From assembly GCA_964443435.1 (NCBI GenBank), contig CAYUCW010000051.1:1-14238 (forward strand): DNA of 14,238 nt. The letters run 5' to 3'. This document shows positions 1 through 6,027 of this stretch, piece after piece. Below the pieces are notes generated by a model. The model did no database searches, was not told the origin of the DNA, and worked only from the letters and a program-made list of their open reading frames with translations. Each line of letters begins with the position of its first letter. Positions within the stretch are counted from its first letter, which is position 1. The DNA is from Pseudaquidulcibacter sp964443435 (GTDB lineage Bacteria > Pseudomonadota > Alphaproteobacteria > Caulobacterales > Aquidulcibacteraceae). Made by a program: the position numbers and the translations under genes.

Positions 1-581
1 GGCATCATACCAAGAACATTGCCTTTTTTATTTATTATTCCGGCAATATTATCAAGTGAGCCATTTGGGTTTTGCTTATATTTAAAGGCAATACGATTTT
101 CGCCTTCAAGTAATTTAAGGGTTTCAGAATCTGCAAAATAATTACCTTCACCATTTCCAACCGTCATGGTGGCGTTGGTTTTGCCCTTATAGGCTTTGGT
201 GAATATTGTATCTGCATTTGTGATTTCTAAATCAACATCTTTGCAAATATATTTAAGCGAATTATTGCGTAAAAGTGTGCCCTCAAGAAGACCCGCTTCG
301 CAAAGAATCTGAAAGCCATTACAAATTCCAAGTATTGGCGTGCCGCGTTCAGCATGGCGCATAATCTCGGCATTAATAGGGGAACGAACCGCCATTGCAC
401 CGCATCTTAAATAATCCCCATAAGAAAAACCGCCAGGGACAACAATGATTTCTAAATCATCATCAAGATGGGTTTCTTTATGCCAAATCATTGAAACATC
501 GGCATTTACGGAAGTTTCCAATGCAACCTTACAATCACGGTCACAATTAGATCCAGGATAAACAATAACAGCAGCTTTCAT
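1..581 (-). CDS. purQ: Phosphoribosylformylglycinamidine synthase, glutaminase subunit PurQ (3' end outside window)
   Basis: Class I glutamine amidotransferase that supplies ammonia to PurL for the fourth step of IMP synthesis (FGAR to FGAM). I translated the minus strand from ATG at 581 and get 193 residues before the edge; the family is usually about 220-230, so the C-terminal His-Glu of the triad is missing from view. Seen: N-terminal MKAAVIVYPGSNCDRD, the GGFSYGDYLRCGAMA block (50-64), and the nucleophile elbow GICNGFQIL with Cys87. A GNGEGNYF stretch (142-149) has Asn143 where most PurQ proteins have His (AHGEG); this is not a triad residue. PurS is commonly encoded just upstream of PurQ, but here the upstream neighbour is a divergent small membrane-protein gene, so purS must lie elsewhere. 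The ribosome binding site is weak. Confidence 0.95.
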   Translation of the reverse strand, partial: MKAAVIVYPGSNCDRDCKVALETSVNADVSMIWHKETHLDDDLEIIVVPGGFSYGDYLRCGAMAVRSPINAEIMRHAERGTPILGICNGFQILCEAGLLEGTLLRNNSLKYICKDVDLEITNADTIFTKAYKGKTNATMTVGNGEGNYFADSETLKLLEGENRIAFKYKQNPNGSLDNIAGIINKKGNVLGMM

Positions 582-611
582 AAGTCTTGCTTTAATCACT
601 TATGGCATAAA

Positions 612-643
612 TTGCAATGGAACAGGTAAGCTAAAACTATAAT
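612..643 (+). promoter_or_regulatory. Possible promoter of the small membrane-protein pair
   Basis: A perfect -10 hexamer TATAAT (638-643) lies 59 bases before the start at 703. The best -35 match is TTGCAA (612-617), but the 20-base spacer is longer than ideal. Prediction by eye in AT-rich DNA. Confidence 0.25.
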
Positions 644-702
644 TTGTCATAAATGAAAATATAAGTTACTTAATATTAAATTTTAACCTTAAGAGGAAAT
701 CA

Positions 703-993
703 ATGCAATTTAAAAATTGGCTTTTAAACCTACATATAGTTTCAAAGCTTCTTGTTCTTAGCTTTGTGATATCTATTATATATTCGTTTTATACCTTCTT
801 ACCAATGGCAATGGAATTAATGAAATATCCCAACTTTGTAAGTAACTTACTAGTTAAATCTTGGACCATTGTAAGCGTTTTTACTTCTTCGGCGGTGTTT
901 TTATTTTATGTAATAGTGCTGGAAACTTTAAGAAAAATAGATGCTCGGCTTGAAAAATGTATAAATAATTCAGAGATAGAAAATGAAAAATAG
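703..993 (+). CDS. Small two-helix membrane protein, unknown function
   Basis: I do not recognise this family. The 96-residue product has two predicted membrane helices, about 15-37 and 53-74, separated by a short loop, and ends in a charged tail (LRKIDARLEK, then an acidic stretch). A short basic/aromatic N terminus precedes the first helix, so both ends probably face the cytoplasm. The start is well supported by an AGAGGA ribosome binding site about six bases ahead of the ATG. The gene overlaps the next one by 11 bases, so the two are probably translationally coupled. Its mate has the same helix-loop-helix-charged-tail plan. No enzyme motif, conserved Cys/His pair or signal-peptide cleavage site is visible. 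Confidence 0.75.
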   Translation: MQFKNWLLNLHIVSKLLVLSFVISIIYSFYTFLPMAMELMKYPNFVSNLLVKSWTIVSVFTSSAVFLFYVIVLETLRKIDARLEKCINNSEIENEK

Positions 994-1237
994 TAAATTA
1001 ATGGTGCAAACCAAAATCCAATTAACTACAATTTTTCTTTTTGCAATTTGTGCAGTATTGGCGGTTTTAGCACATAATTATTCTTATATTGAATTTAATT
1101 TTAGCCATTATATTTTGATGTTTTTATCAAACCAAAAGTTACTTATTAAGGTAATTGCCTTTGCTTTTATTTTTGAATATCTTTTAAGAATATATAATAA
1201 ACTAACGTTACTCGAAAAAATAAAAATTAAACGATAA
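983..1237 (+). CDS. Small two-helix membrane protein, unknown function (mate of the preceding gene)
   Basis: 84 residues, no family recognised. Two hydrophobic segments (about 13-31 and 52-68) are followed by a basic tail containing LRIYNKLTLLEK. Its plan resembles the upstream protein: compare FVSNLLVK...ETLRKIDARLEK there with FLSNQKLLIK...EYLLRIYNKL here. A diverged tandem duplication is possible but unproven. The start codon lies inside the last codons of the upstream gene (11-base overlap), and no separate ribosome binding site is needed if translation is coupled. The 3' end overlaps the convergent NTP_transf_6 gene by 11 bases, with the two stop codons at 1227-1229 (-) and 1235-1237 (+). 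Confidence 0.7.
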   Translation: MKNSKLMVQTKIQLTTIFLFAICAVLAVLAHNYSYIEFNFSHYILMFLSNQKLLIKVIAFAFIFEYLLRIYNKLTLLEKIKIKR

Positions 1238-1655
1238 TTTTTACTTCTGGCCATCTATCCTGTATTGATTTTGCCTTTTTAAGGCGGTTTTCAGTTTGAC
1301 CTCTAATTGGGTTAGGGCGCATTACCATATTGAAAACATCGTCAAGCCCAAATGGTGCGGCAATTGAGATTTCATCATTATCTTCAAGGCGCACCGCCAC
1401 CGCATGGGCGTATGATAAATAACGCTCTAAGCTTTCATCGGTGTTTTTAAGNNNNNNNNNNNNNNNNNNNNNNNNNNNNNNNNNNNNNNNNNNNNNNNNN
1501 NNNNNNNNNNNNNNNNNNNNNNNNNNNNNNNNNNNNNNNNNNNNNNNNNNNACTAATCGCCAATCAGGCAAGTTTGCGGCACGGCAAGTTTCAAGCACAC
1601 ACATTATTTTTGGGCTTGATTTAATTATGTTTATTAATTGGTTTTCAAGGGTCAT
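1227..1655 (-). CDS. Nucleotidyltransferase-like protein, NTP_transf_6 (DUF925) family, interrupted by an assembly gap
   Basis: Both ends of a COG3575/PF06042-type protein are visible around a run of 100 N. The N-terminal part has ETCRAANLPDWRL, matching the family opening in which DWxLVAG precedes the nucleotidyltransferase fold. The C-terminal part has AHAVAVRLEDNDEISIAAPFGLDDVFNMVMRPNP, the typical end of the family, followed by a RWPEVKII tail. The central catalytic region with the expected D-x-D-type metal motif falls in the gap. Family members are usually about 190-200 residues, whereas the present length with N counted is 142, so the true gap is probably longer than 100 bases. That the frame continues across the Ns carries no information. 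The substrate of this family is unknown to me. The gene lies downstream of aspC but beyond a strong terminator, so it may have its own promoter. Confidence 0.85.
   Translation of the reverse strand: MTLENQLINIIKSSPKIMCVLETCRAANLPDWRLXXXXXXXXXXXXXXXXXXXXXXXXXXXXXXXXXXLKNTDESLERYLSYAHAVAVRLEDNDEISIAAPFGLDDVFNMVMRPNPIRGQTENRLKKAKSIQDRWPEVKIIV
1452..1551. other. Assembly gap (100 N)
   Basis: Exactly 100 consecutive N, the conventional placeholder for a scaffold join of unknown size. The flanks encode the two ends of one protein family in the same orientation, which supports the join but not the stated length. Confidence 0.98.
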
Positions 1656-1697
1656 TTATTCAAACTTATTTAAAGCATTATTGATTGTAAATATATT

Positions 1698-1726
1698 AAA
1701 AAAGGCCTTGGTTTCCCAAGGCCTTT
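1698..1726 (-). terminator. Rho-independent terminator of aspC
   Basis: A perfect 11-bp inverted repeat (1701-1711 with 1716-1726, AAAGGCCTTGG / CCAAGGCCTTT) encloses four bases that read GAAA on the minus strand, a GNRA tetraloop. On the minus strand the 3' arm runs into six T (1703-1698). It lies 23 bases past the aspC stop and before the NTP_transf_6 start, so it should separate the two transcripts. On the plus strand the T run is only three bases, so minus-strand function is favoured. Confidence 0.9.
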
Positions 1727-1749
1727 GAATAATCAAATTATGGAAAAAC

Positions 1750-2961
1750 CTATTTAAGCTCTGCACAGAATTTTTGAATTCTCTCACATGCCTTTGTTAA
1801 TGCTTCGGTAGAAGTTGCATAAGAAATACGGAATGCAGGGCCAAGACCAAATGCTTCGCCATGAACAACCGCAACGCCTTCGGCTTCAAGAAGCTCTCTT
1901 GCGAAATCTTCGTCATTTTTAATCACATTGCCATTAGGTGCAGTTTTTCCGATTAAATCCGCGCAAGAAGGATAGACATAGAATGCACCTTCTGGAGTTG
2001 GGCATTTAATACCATTTGCTTGGTTAAGCATTGAAACTACTAAATCTCTGCGGTCTTTAAATACGGCGGCACGCTCTTTTAAAAAGTCTTGTGGGCCATT
2101 CAAAGCTTCTACGGCGGCATATTGCGCAATTGAACAAGGGTTAGAAGTTGTTTGCGAAGCCATATTGCGCATTGCATTAATAAGCCAAACTGGGCCACCC
2201 GCATAACCAATACGCCAGCCAGTCATAGCATAAGCTTTAGAAACACCATTACAAGTAAGGGTTCTATCATAAAGTTTTGGCTCTACTTGCGCGATTGTTG
2301 CAAATTCAAAGCCATCATACATTAAATGCTCATACATATCGTCGGTCATAATCATAACTTGCGGATATTTAAGCAATACATCAGCCAAAGCACGTAAATG
2401 TGCACGTGAATAAGCCGCACCAGTTGGGTTTGAAGGGCTATTTAAAATAACCCATTTTGTATTTGGTGTGATTGCTTTTTCTAATTCTTCTGGTGTGATA
2501 AGATAATTATTATCCGCTGTTGTTTTTACAAAAACTGGCGTACCATCACATAATAAAACCATATCAGGGTAAGAAACCCAATAAGGCGCAGGGATAATTA
2601 CTTCATCGCCTTTATTAATAGTTGCCGCAAGTGCATTATAAAGAACTGGCTTTCCGCCCGGTGCAACCGAAATCTGTGCAGGCGTGTATTCAAGACCATT
2701 TTCGCGTTTGAATTTGGCAACAATAGCCGCTTTTAATTCAGGGATACCGTCAACATCTGTATATTTTGTTTTGCCTTCATTAATTGCTTTAATAGCGGCA
2801 GCTTTAATATTTTCAGGAGTGTCAAAGTCAGGCTCCCCCGCGCCAAGGCCAATAACATCACGGCCCTCAGCTTTAAGCGCACGCGCTTTTGCAGTAACTG
2901 CAATAGTAGCCGAAGGTTTAATTCTTTTCAAAGCATTAGAAGGTTCCACAATAATCTCCAT
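1750..2961 (-). CDS. aspC: Pyridoxal-phosphate aminotransferase, aspartate aminotransferase type (class I, alphaproteobacterial AatA/AspC)
   Basis: Cytoplasmic transaminase, probably aspartate + 2-oxoglutarate to oxaloacetate + glutamate; exact substrate range (aspartate, prephenate, others) cannot be read from sequence. Numbering from the ATG: N-terminal RIKPSATIAVTAKARAL (13-29), IGLGAGEPDFDTP (37-49), SNPTG with Asn178, TDDMY with Asp207 and Tyr210 contacting PLP, Schiff-base Lys242 in SKAYAMTGWRIGY, and Arg378 (FRIS) that binds the substrate carboxylate. The full length of 403 is normal. Start choice: the ATG at 2961 has no ribosome binding site, whereas GTG at 2949 has GGAG (2956-2959) six bases ahead and gives an N terminus closer to usual homologues; GTG may be the true start. 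A promoter lies upstream and a strong hairpin terminator follows. Confidence 0.95.
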   Translation of the reverse strand: MEIIVEPSNALKRIKPSATIAVTAKARALKAEGRDVIGLGAGEPDFDTPENIKAAAIKAINEGKTKYTDVDGIPELKAAIVAKFKRENGLEYTPAQISVAPGGKPVLYNALAATINKGDEVIIPAPYWVSYPDMVLLCDGTPVFVKTTADNNYLITPEELEKAITPNTKWVILNSPSNPTGAAYSRAHLRALADVLLKYPQVMIMTDDMYEHLMYDGFEFATIAQVEPKLYDRTLTCNGVSKAYAMTGWRIGYAGGPVWLINAMRNMASQTTSNPCSIAQYAAVEALNGPQDFLKERAAVFKDRRDLVVSMLNQANGIKCPTPEGAFYVYPSCADLIGKTAPNGNVIKNDEDFARELLEAEGVAVVHGEAFGLGPAFRISYATSTEALTKACERIQKFCAELK

Positions 2962-2985
2962 TTTTTGTGGCGGAAAACTGTGCCC

Positions 2986-3014
2986 TCTATAAAGTTATAT
3001 TATATATTTTGCAA
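2986..3014 (-). promoter_or_regulatory. Probable aspC promoter
   Basis: On the minus strand TTGCAA (3009-3014) and TATAGA (2986-2991) are spaced 17 bases, each four of six to sigma-70 consensus. Transcription would start near 2979, leaving room for the GGAG ahead of the GTG start at 2949. Confidence 0.35.
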
Positions 3015-3021
3015 AGAAAAG

Positions 3022-3034
3022 AATCCTATGGATT
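3022..3034 (-). terminator. Weak candidate terminator after sua5
   Basis: Small hairpin AATCC-3-GGATT followed on the minus strand by a T-rich stretch (CTTTTCTTT), 13 bases past the sua5 stop. The stem is only five pairs, so termination may be partial or absent. Confidence 0.25.
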
Positions 3035-3046
3035 GCAGCAATTTAA

Positions 3047-3967
3047 TTAATTTGCAGCTCTCATAAGTCGGTCATTTATAGCAATACCAATTCCCGTGCA
3101 CGGAATAGGTGCAATATTTATGGCATTTGGCGTTAGGGCATCGGCTTTGCGCATAAAGCTATAAAGATTTGTCGCCGCTTCATTAAGGTTTGATGTTGGG
3201 GAAAGATTAAAATCACAATCCATTTCACCAAAGCCAATTAGGATTTCATCATTTTGCTTTGATGCTTGATTAAGGTAAAGTTTGGCCTTTGGTGAATAAT
3301 GGCGTAAAAGCATTCCAGGCGATTTTGGGCTTTCATCATCCTTATCGGCAACCCAAACTTTTTCGCATAAAATCGTTTCAATTTGCTCTATGCTTACTGA
3401 ACCATGACGCAATAATGTAACTTCGTTAAGTACTAATACAACCGTACTTTCAAGACCAATTTCGCATTTGCCGCCATTAATAATGGTTAAGTCACCAAGT
3501 TCTTGGAAAACGTCTTCGGCACTTGTTGGTGAAATGCTACCAGATAAATTTGCGCTTGGAGCGGCAATTGGCTTACCAAATTTACTTATAATTTCTTGGG
3601 CGATTTCGTGCTTTGGCATTCTTAAGGCAATTGTTTCAAGCCCTGCGCAAGCAAGATCTGAAACTTCACAATTTTCGCTTCGCGGGACGATAATTGTAAA
3701 TGGTCCTGGCCAGAAAGCTTTAGATAGCTTAATCGCGTTTTCGTTGAAAACCCCATATTCCATTGCCATTTCAAGCGAAGTTACATGAGAAATTAATGGA
3801 TTAAAATTAGGGCGGTTTTTCCTAGCAAATATTTTAGTAATTGCGGATGGATTGGTTGCGTCACCCGCAAGACCATAAACCGTTTCAGTAGGCAAACCTA
3901 TAAGCTCACCATTTTTAAGGGTTTCAATTGCGTAATAAATATTTTCTGGTCTTGGGTCTAAAATCAT
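3047..3967 (-). CDS. sua5: L-threonylcarbamoyladenylate synthase, Sua5 type
   Basis: Makes threonylcarbamoyl-AMP from threonine, bicarbonate and ATP, the first step of the t6A37 modification of ANN-decoding tRNAs; the product passes to the TsaD complex. Seen: the YrdC-fold domain (about 10-195) with LPTETVYGLAG (25-35), the K50-N-R52 and S138-A-N140 nucleotide-binding residues, and GLESTVV (171-177). The conserved linker SPGMLLRHYSPKAKL (216-230) leads into a C-terminal Sua5 domain (about 231-306) ending AINDRLMRAAN. At 306 residues it is the two-domain Sua5, not the short TsaC. No Shine-Dalgarno is seen before the ATG, but an extended -10 (TGGTATAAC) ends seven bases upstream, so a leaderless transcript is possible. 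It lies 42 bases after the yceI operon in the same direction, so read-through from there is also possible. Confidence 0.95.
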   Translation of the reverse strand: MILDPRPENIYYAIETLKNGELIGLPTETVYGLAGDATNPSAITKIFARKNRPNFNPLISHVTSLEMAMEYGVFNENAIKLSKAFWPGPFTIIVPRSENCEVSDLACAGLETIALRMPKHEIAQEIISKFGKPIAAPSANLSGSISPTSAEDVFQELGDLTIINGGKCEIGLESTVVLVLNEVTLLRHGSVSIEQIETILCEKVWVADKDDESPKSPGMLLRHYSPKAKLYLNQASKQNDEILIGFGEMDCDFNLSPTSNLNEAATNLYSFMRKADALTPNAINIAPIPCTGIGIAINDRLMRAAN

Positions 3968-3974
3968 TTGCCCA

Positions 3975-4001
3975 GTTATACCATTTTATTTATTATTTCA
4001 A
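3975..4001 (-). promoter_or_regulatory. Candidate internal promoter giving leaderless sua5 mRNA
   Basis: Minus-strand TTGAAA (3996-4001), a short 15-base spacer and extended -10 TGGTATAAC (hexamer 3975-3980). The start of transcription would fall on or next to the sua5 ATG at 3967. Confidence 0.3.
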
Positions 4002-4009
4002 ATCTGCAA

Positions 4010-4594
4010 TTATTGCTTTTGCGCTTTAAGATTAATATTCACTGTGACAGTCCTTGAAACCCATTCCGCATTAGCATCAGATTCAAGGCCAAGTTTTAAA
4101 TTAATTCTATCAAGATTAACGCTTGAAGTCATATCGGCATTTTTGCCATTTATATTTAAAGTAAATGGAAGCGCTAGCTTATATTTAATACCTTTTATGG
4201 TTATAAACCCTTGCGCAATATAAGTATTTGCACCAGTTTTTTTAACACTATTTGATTCAAATCTTGCGTTTGGATGCTTTTTTGTATCGAACCAATCTTC
4301 TAATGGAAGATTATTTTTAGCTTCACTACTTGGTGTAATAATTCCATTTAAAGGAATATCGATTATTATATTTGATGCCGCAAGATTATTGGGATCAAAT
4401 TTAATATTGGCATTAAAGCTATTAAATTTACCCTTAACCGTATTGCCAGCCCATAACGTTTGCCAATTAATGCTACTTGTAGCGGGGTTAACGCGCCAAA
4501 TCGGTGCGCTTGTCTTGTTTGCCTGTGCATTTGCATTAAACACAGGTGCAACAAGGCCAATACTAACAAGGATAAGAAATAATAGCTTTTTCAT
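4010..4594 (-). CDS. YceI-family periplasmic lipocalin-like protein (operon third gene)
   Basis: 194 residues with a clear Sec signal peptide (KK, hydrophobic 3-17, cleavage probably after ANA near residue 23), so the mature protein is periplasmic. The mature part matches the YceI fold, an extended beta barrel that binds an isoprenoid-like lipid in studied members: WRVNPATSSINW (33-44), VKGKFNSFNANIKFDP (53-68), WFDTKKHPNARFES (101-114), a GFITIKG strand, and a C-terminal NANIDV-like end (AEWVSRTVTVNINLKA). It is of a different subtype from the YceI encoded two genes upstream (5169-5810) and shares little beyond the fold. Start: AGG eight bases ahead of the ATG overlaps the stop codon of the cytochrome gene, so translation is probably coupled. 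The ligand is unknown. Confidence 0.88.
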   Translation of the reverse strand: MKKLLFLILVSIGLVAPVFNANAQANKTSAPIWRVNPATSSINWQTLWAGNTVKGKFNSFNANIKFDPNNLAASNIIIDIPLNGIITPSSEAKNNLPLEDWFDTKKHPNARFESNSVKKTGANTYIAQGFITIKGIKYKLALPFTLNINGKNADMTSSVNLDRINLKLGLESDANAEWVSRTVTVNINLKAQKQ

Positions 4595-4602
4595 TTTAAT
4601 GC

Positions 4603-5160
4603 CTATTTTAAGAATGGTAGCATTCTTGATAAAACGCCATCTTTATCAATATATTGATGTTTAATTGCCGCAGCGGCATGAAGAACCATAAGAATAATTC
4701 CAACCCAAACTAATTTCGAATGGAAGAATTCCGCCACAACATGTAAAGGTTTTCTAAAGCTTAAATCACCCAAAGGTAATAATGGCCATTCAAAAGCACC
4801 CCATACCATTGTCGGAATTTTATAAGAACTTGTAGAAATTATTACCCAGCCTAATAAAGGAATGCCAATCATTAAAATATAAAAAGCTATGTGTGTAGCT
4901 TTCATAATTTTTAAATCACGGACAGACATTCCTTCAGGTGGGCTAGGTGGTGTTTTAACTTTACGCCAAAAGAGTCTGAATACTGATAAAAATAAAATTG
5001 TTATACCAACACTTTTATGTAATTGCATTCTTTCGAAAAGTTCTTGCCCTTTTAAATCATCGGTTGACCAACCAAGCCAAACCGCGAACCCTAATAAGAA
5101 AAATAAGGTCCAATGCAATAAAATTGCTACAAAGGTATAGTGTTTTTGGTTGGTCGTCAT
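4603..5160 (-). CDS. Cytochrome b561 (CybB/YceJ type)
   Basis: Integral inner-membrane diheme b-type cytochrome thought to move electrons between quinol and periplasmic partners. Four membrane helices are visible (about 10-30, 48-65, 86-108, 148-167). Histidines at the positions of the E. coli heme ligands are present: His16 (LLHW), His48 (LHKSVG), His147 (FHSKL) and His161 (LHAAAAIKHQY). The end KDGVLSRMLPF matches the family C terminus (KDNTLLRMMP). The length of 185 is normal. The start has a strong AGAGG placed right after the stop of the upstream yceI gene, eight bases away, so the genes are coupled. Pairing of yceI with a b561 gene is also known from E. coli (yceJ-yceI), which supports a shared redox or quinone-related role, though the reaction is not established. 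Confidence 0.92.
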   Translation of the reverse strand: MTTNQKHYTFVAILLHWTLFFLLGFAVWLGWSTDDLKGQELFERMQLHKSVGITILFLSVFRLFWRKVKTPPSPPEGMSVRDLKIMKATHIAFYILMIGIPLLGWVIISTSSYKIPTMVWGAFEWPLLPLGDLSFRKPLHVVAEFFHSKLVWVGIILMVLHAAAAIKHQYIDKDGVLSRMLPFLK

Positions 5161-5168
5161 GATAGCCT

Positions 5169-5810
5169 CTATTGTTTAATTGCTTCTACTTCGATGATAA
5201 CATCAATATTGTCACCAATCATTGGAATGAAATTATTCACGCCAAAATCAGATCTTTTAAAGCTTCCAGAAGCCGAAAATCCTAAAGCTGGCTTTTTAGC
5301 AAAAGGATGCTCTCTTCCACCGTTAAAGACAACACTTAAGCTTACTGGTTTAGTAACGCCATTAAGTGTAAGATTGCCATTCATTTTTCCAGTAACCGGA
5401 CCAGTTTTTACAAGTGAAGTAGTTACAAAATTAATTGTTGGATTTTTTTCAGAATTTAAGAATTTTTCAGCAATTTCTTGGTCAAATTTTGGAAGGCCAG
5501 TCGATACAGATTTTGTTTCAATTGCGATATTTGCTTTTGAAGATGTAACATTTGCAGAATCAAAATCAATTGTGCCAGAAATTTTATCAAAGCGTGCAGT
5601 ATAGTTTGAAAGGCCCATATGGGTTAAACGCCATACAACAGTCGTATGTGTAGGCTCAATATTATAAATACCTTTTGGCTGAGCCTTTAAACTTGCTTCG
5701 GTTGCGGTAATTTGAGTTAGTTTAAGCGATTGTGCATTACTTGTAACGCTTGCTAAACTTGAAACCGCTGTAAAACCAATAAGGCCAGCAATAAGTAGAG
5801 ATTTTTTCAT
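5169..5810 (-). CDS. YceI-family periplasmic lipocalin-like protein (operon first gene)
   Basis: 213 residues, classical YceI. A Sec signal peptide covers about 1-26 (MKKSLLIAGLIGFTAVSSLA, cleavage near NAQS). The mature domain shows YNIEPTHTTVVWRLTHMGLSNYTARFD (49-75, with the usual H-x-x-x-x-W and H-x-G-x-S), SGTIDFD (78-84), the FLNSEKNPTINF strand, and the C-terminal FSASGSFKRSDFGVNNF...GDNIDVIIEVEA. A longer reading from ATG 5828 is possible, but AAGGA sits correctly only before ATG 5810, and that start gives a proper signal peptide. It is the first gene of the yceI-cytochrome b561-yceI operon, behind a promoter overlapped by a perfect Fur box, so expression is predicted to rise in low iron. 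The bound lipid is unknown. Confidence 0.92.
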   Translation of the reverse strand: MKKSLLIAGLIGFTAVSSLASVTSNAQSLKLTQITATEASLKAQPKGIYNIEPTHTTVVWRLTHMGLSNYTARFDKISGTIDFDSANVTSSKANIAIETKSVSTGLPKFDQEIAEKFLNSEKNPTINFVTTSLVKTGPVTGKMNGNLTLNGVTKPVSLSVVFNGGREHPFAKKPALGFSASGSFKRSDFGVNNFIPMIGDNIDVIIEVEAIKQ

Positions 5811-5845
5811 ATTTAATTTCCTTTGCATTTAATAAGTAGCGTATA

Positions 5846-5860
5846 TGATAATGATTATCA
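5846..5860. promoter_or_regulatory. Fur box (7-1-7 palindrome)
   Basis: TGATAATGATTATCA matches the 7-1-7 Fur consensus TGATAATNATTATCA at every defined position. It covers the predicted -10 of the yceI operon promoter, a typical repressor position. Which Fur-family protein (Fur, Mur, Irr) binds cannot be told from sequence; Fur of Caulobacter uses boxes of this classical kind. Confidence 0.8.
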
Positions 5861-5876
5861 ATAAAGAATATGTCAA
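5848..5876 (-). promoter_or_regulatory. Promoter of the yceI-b561-yceI operon
   Basis: On the minus strand a perfect -35 TTGACA (5871-5876) is followed after exactly 17 bases by CATTAT (5848-5853, four of six to the -10 consensus), which lies inside the Fur box. Transcription would start near 5841, about 30 bases ahead of the ATG at 5810. Confidence 0.65.
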
Positions 5877-5890
5877 TTATAAAATTCGAA

Positions 5891-5916
5891 TAGCATATAT
5901 ACGAATATGTATGCTA
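5891..5916. promoter_or_regulatory. Imperfect 26-bp palindrome between divergent operons
   Basis: Arms TAGCATATATA and TATGTATGCTA are complementary at ten of eleven positions around CGAA. It is placed upstream of the yceI -35 and about 110 bases before the acyl-CoA dehydrogenase gene. The size suits a dimeric repressor or activator site; no regulator is identified. Confidence 0.4.
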
Positions 5917-5966
5917 AATCAATTATAGCATGGTTTTATATACGATAATGTGACATTAATTTTTAA

Positions 5967-6007
5967 AGTTAAAATCATTTTGACCTTTTAAATTTACGAT
6001 ATAAACT
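5967..6007 (+). promoter_or_regulatory. Probable acyl-CoA dehydrogenase promoter with an overlapping inverted repeat
   Basis: TTGACC (5980-5985) and TAAACT (6002-6007) are spaced 16 bases; transcription would start near 6014, just ahead of the AGGGAAG ribosome site. The -35 lies in an odd palindrome centred on 5976 (AGTTAAAAT-C-ATTTTGACC, seven of nine paired), a plausible operator, for example for a fatty-acid-type repressor; that is inference. Confidence 0.35.
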
Positions 6008-6027
6008 AAGTTAAAAAAGGGAAGAAA

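Noticed and set aside
1441..1728. Plus-strand open frame across the N run
   Set aside because: It exists only because N carries no stops, and it is antisense to the NTP_transf_6 gene, whose family motifs are clear on the minus strand.
3035..3058. Imperfect 24-bp palindrome over the sua5 stop codon
   Set aside because: Two mismatches in each half and an AT core; it partly reflects coding sequence (the C-terminal RAAN codons) and no function is evident.
3468..3788. 106-codon plus-strand frame
   Set aside because: Lies wholly inside sua5 on the other strand; the composition follows from the reverse complement of a conserved gene.
5140..5604. 154-codon plus-strand frame
   Set aside because: Antisense to the yceI and cytochrome b561 genes, which have signal peptide, helices and heme ligands; no ribosome site or family match.
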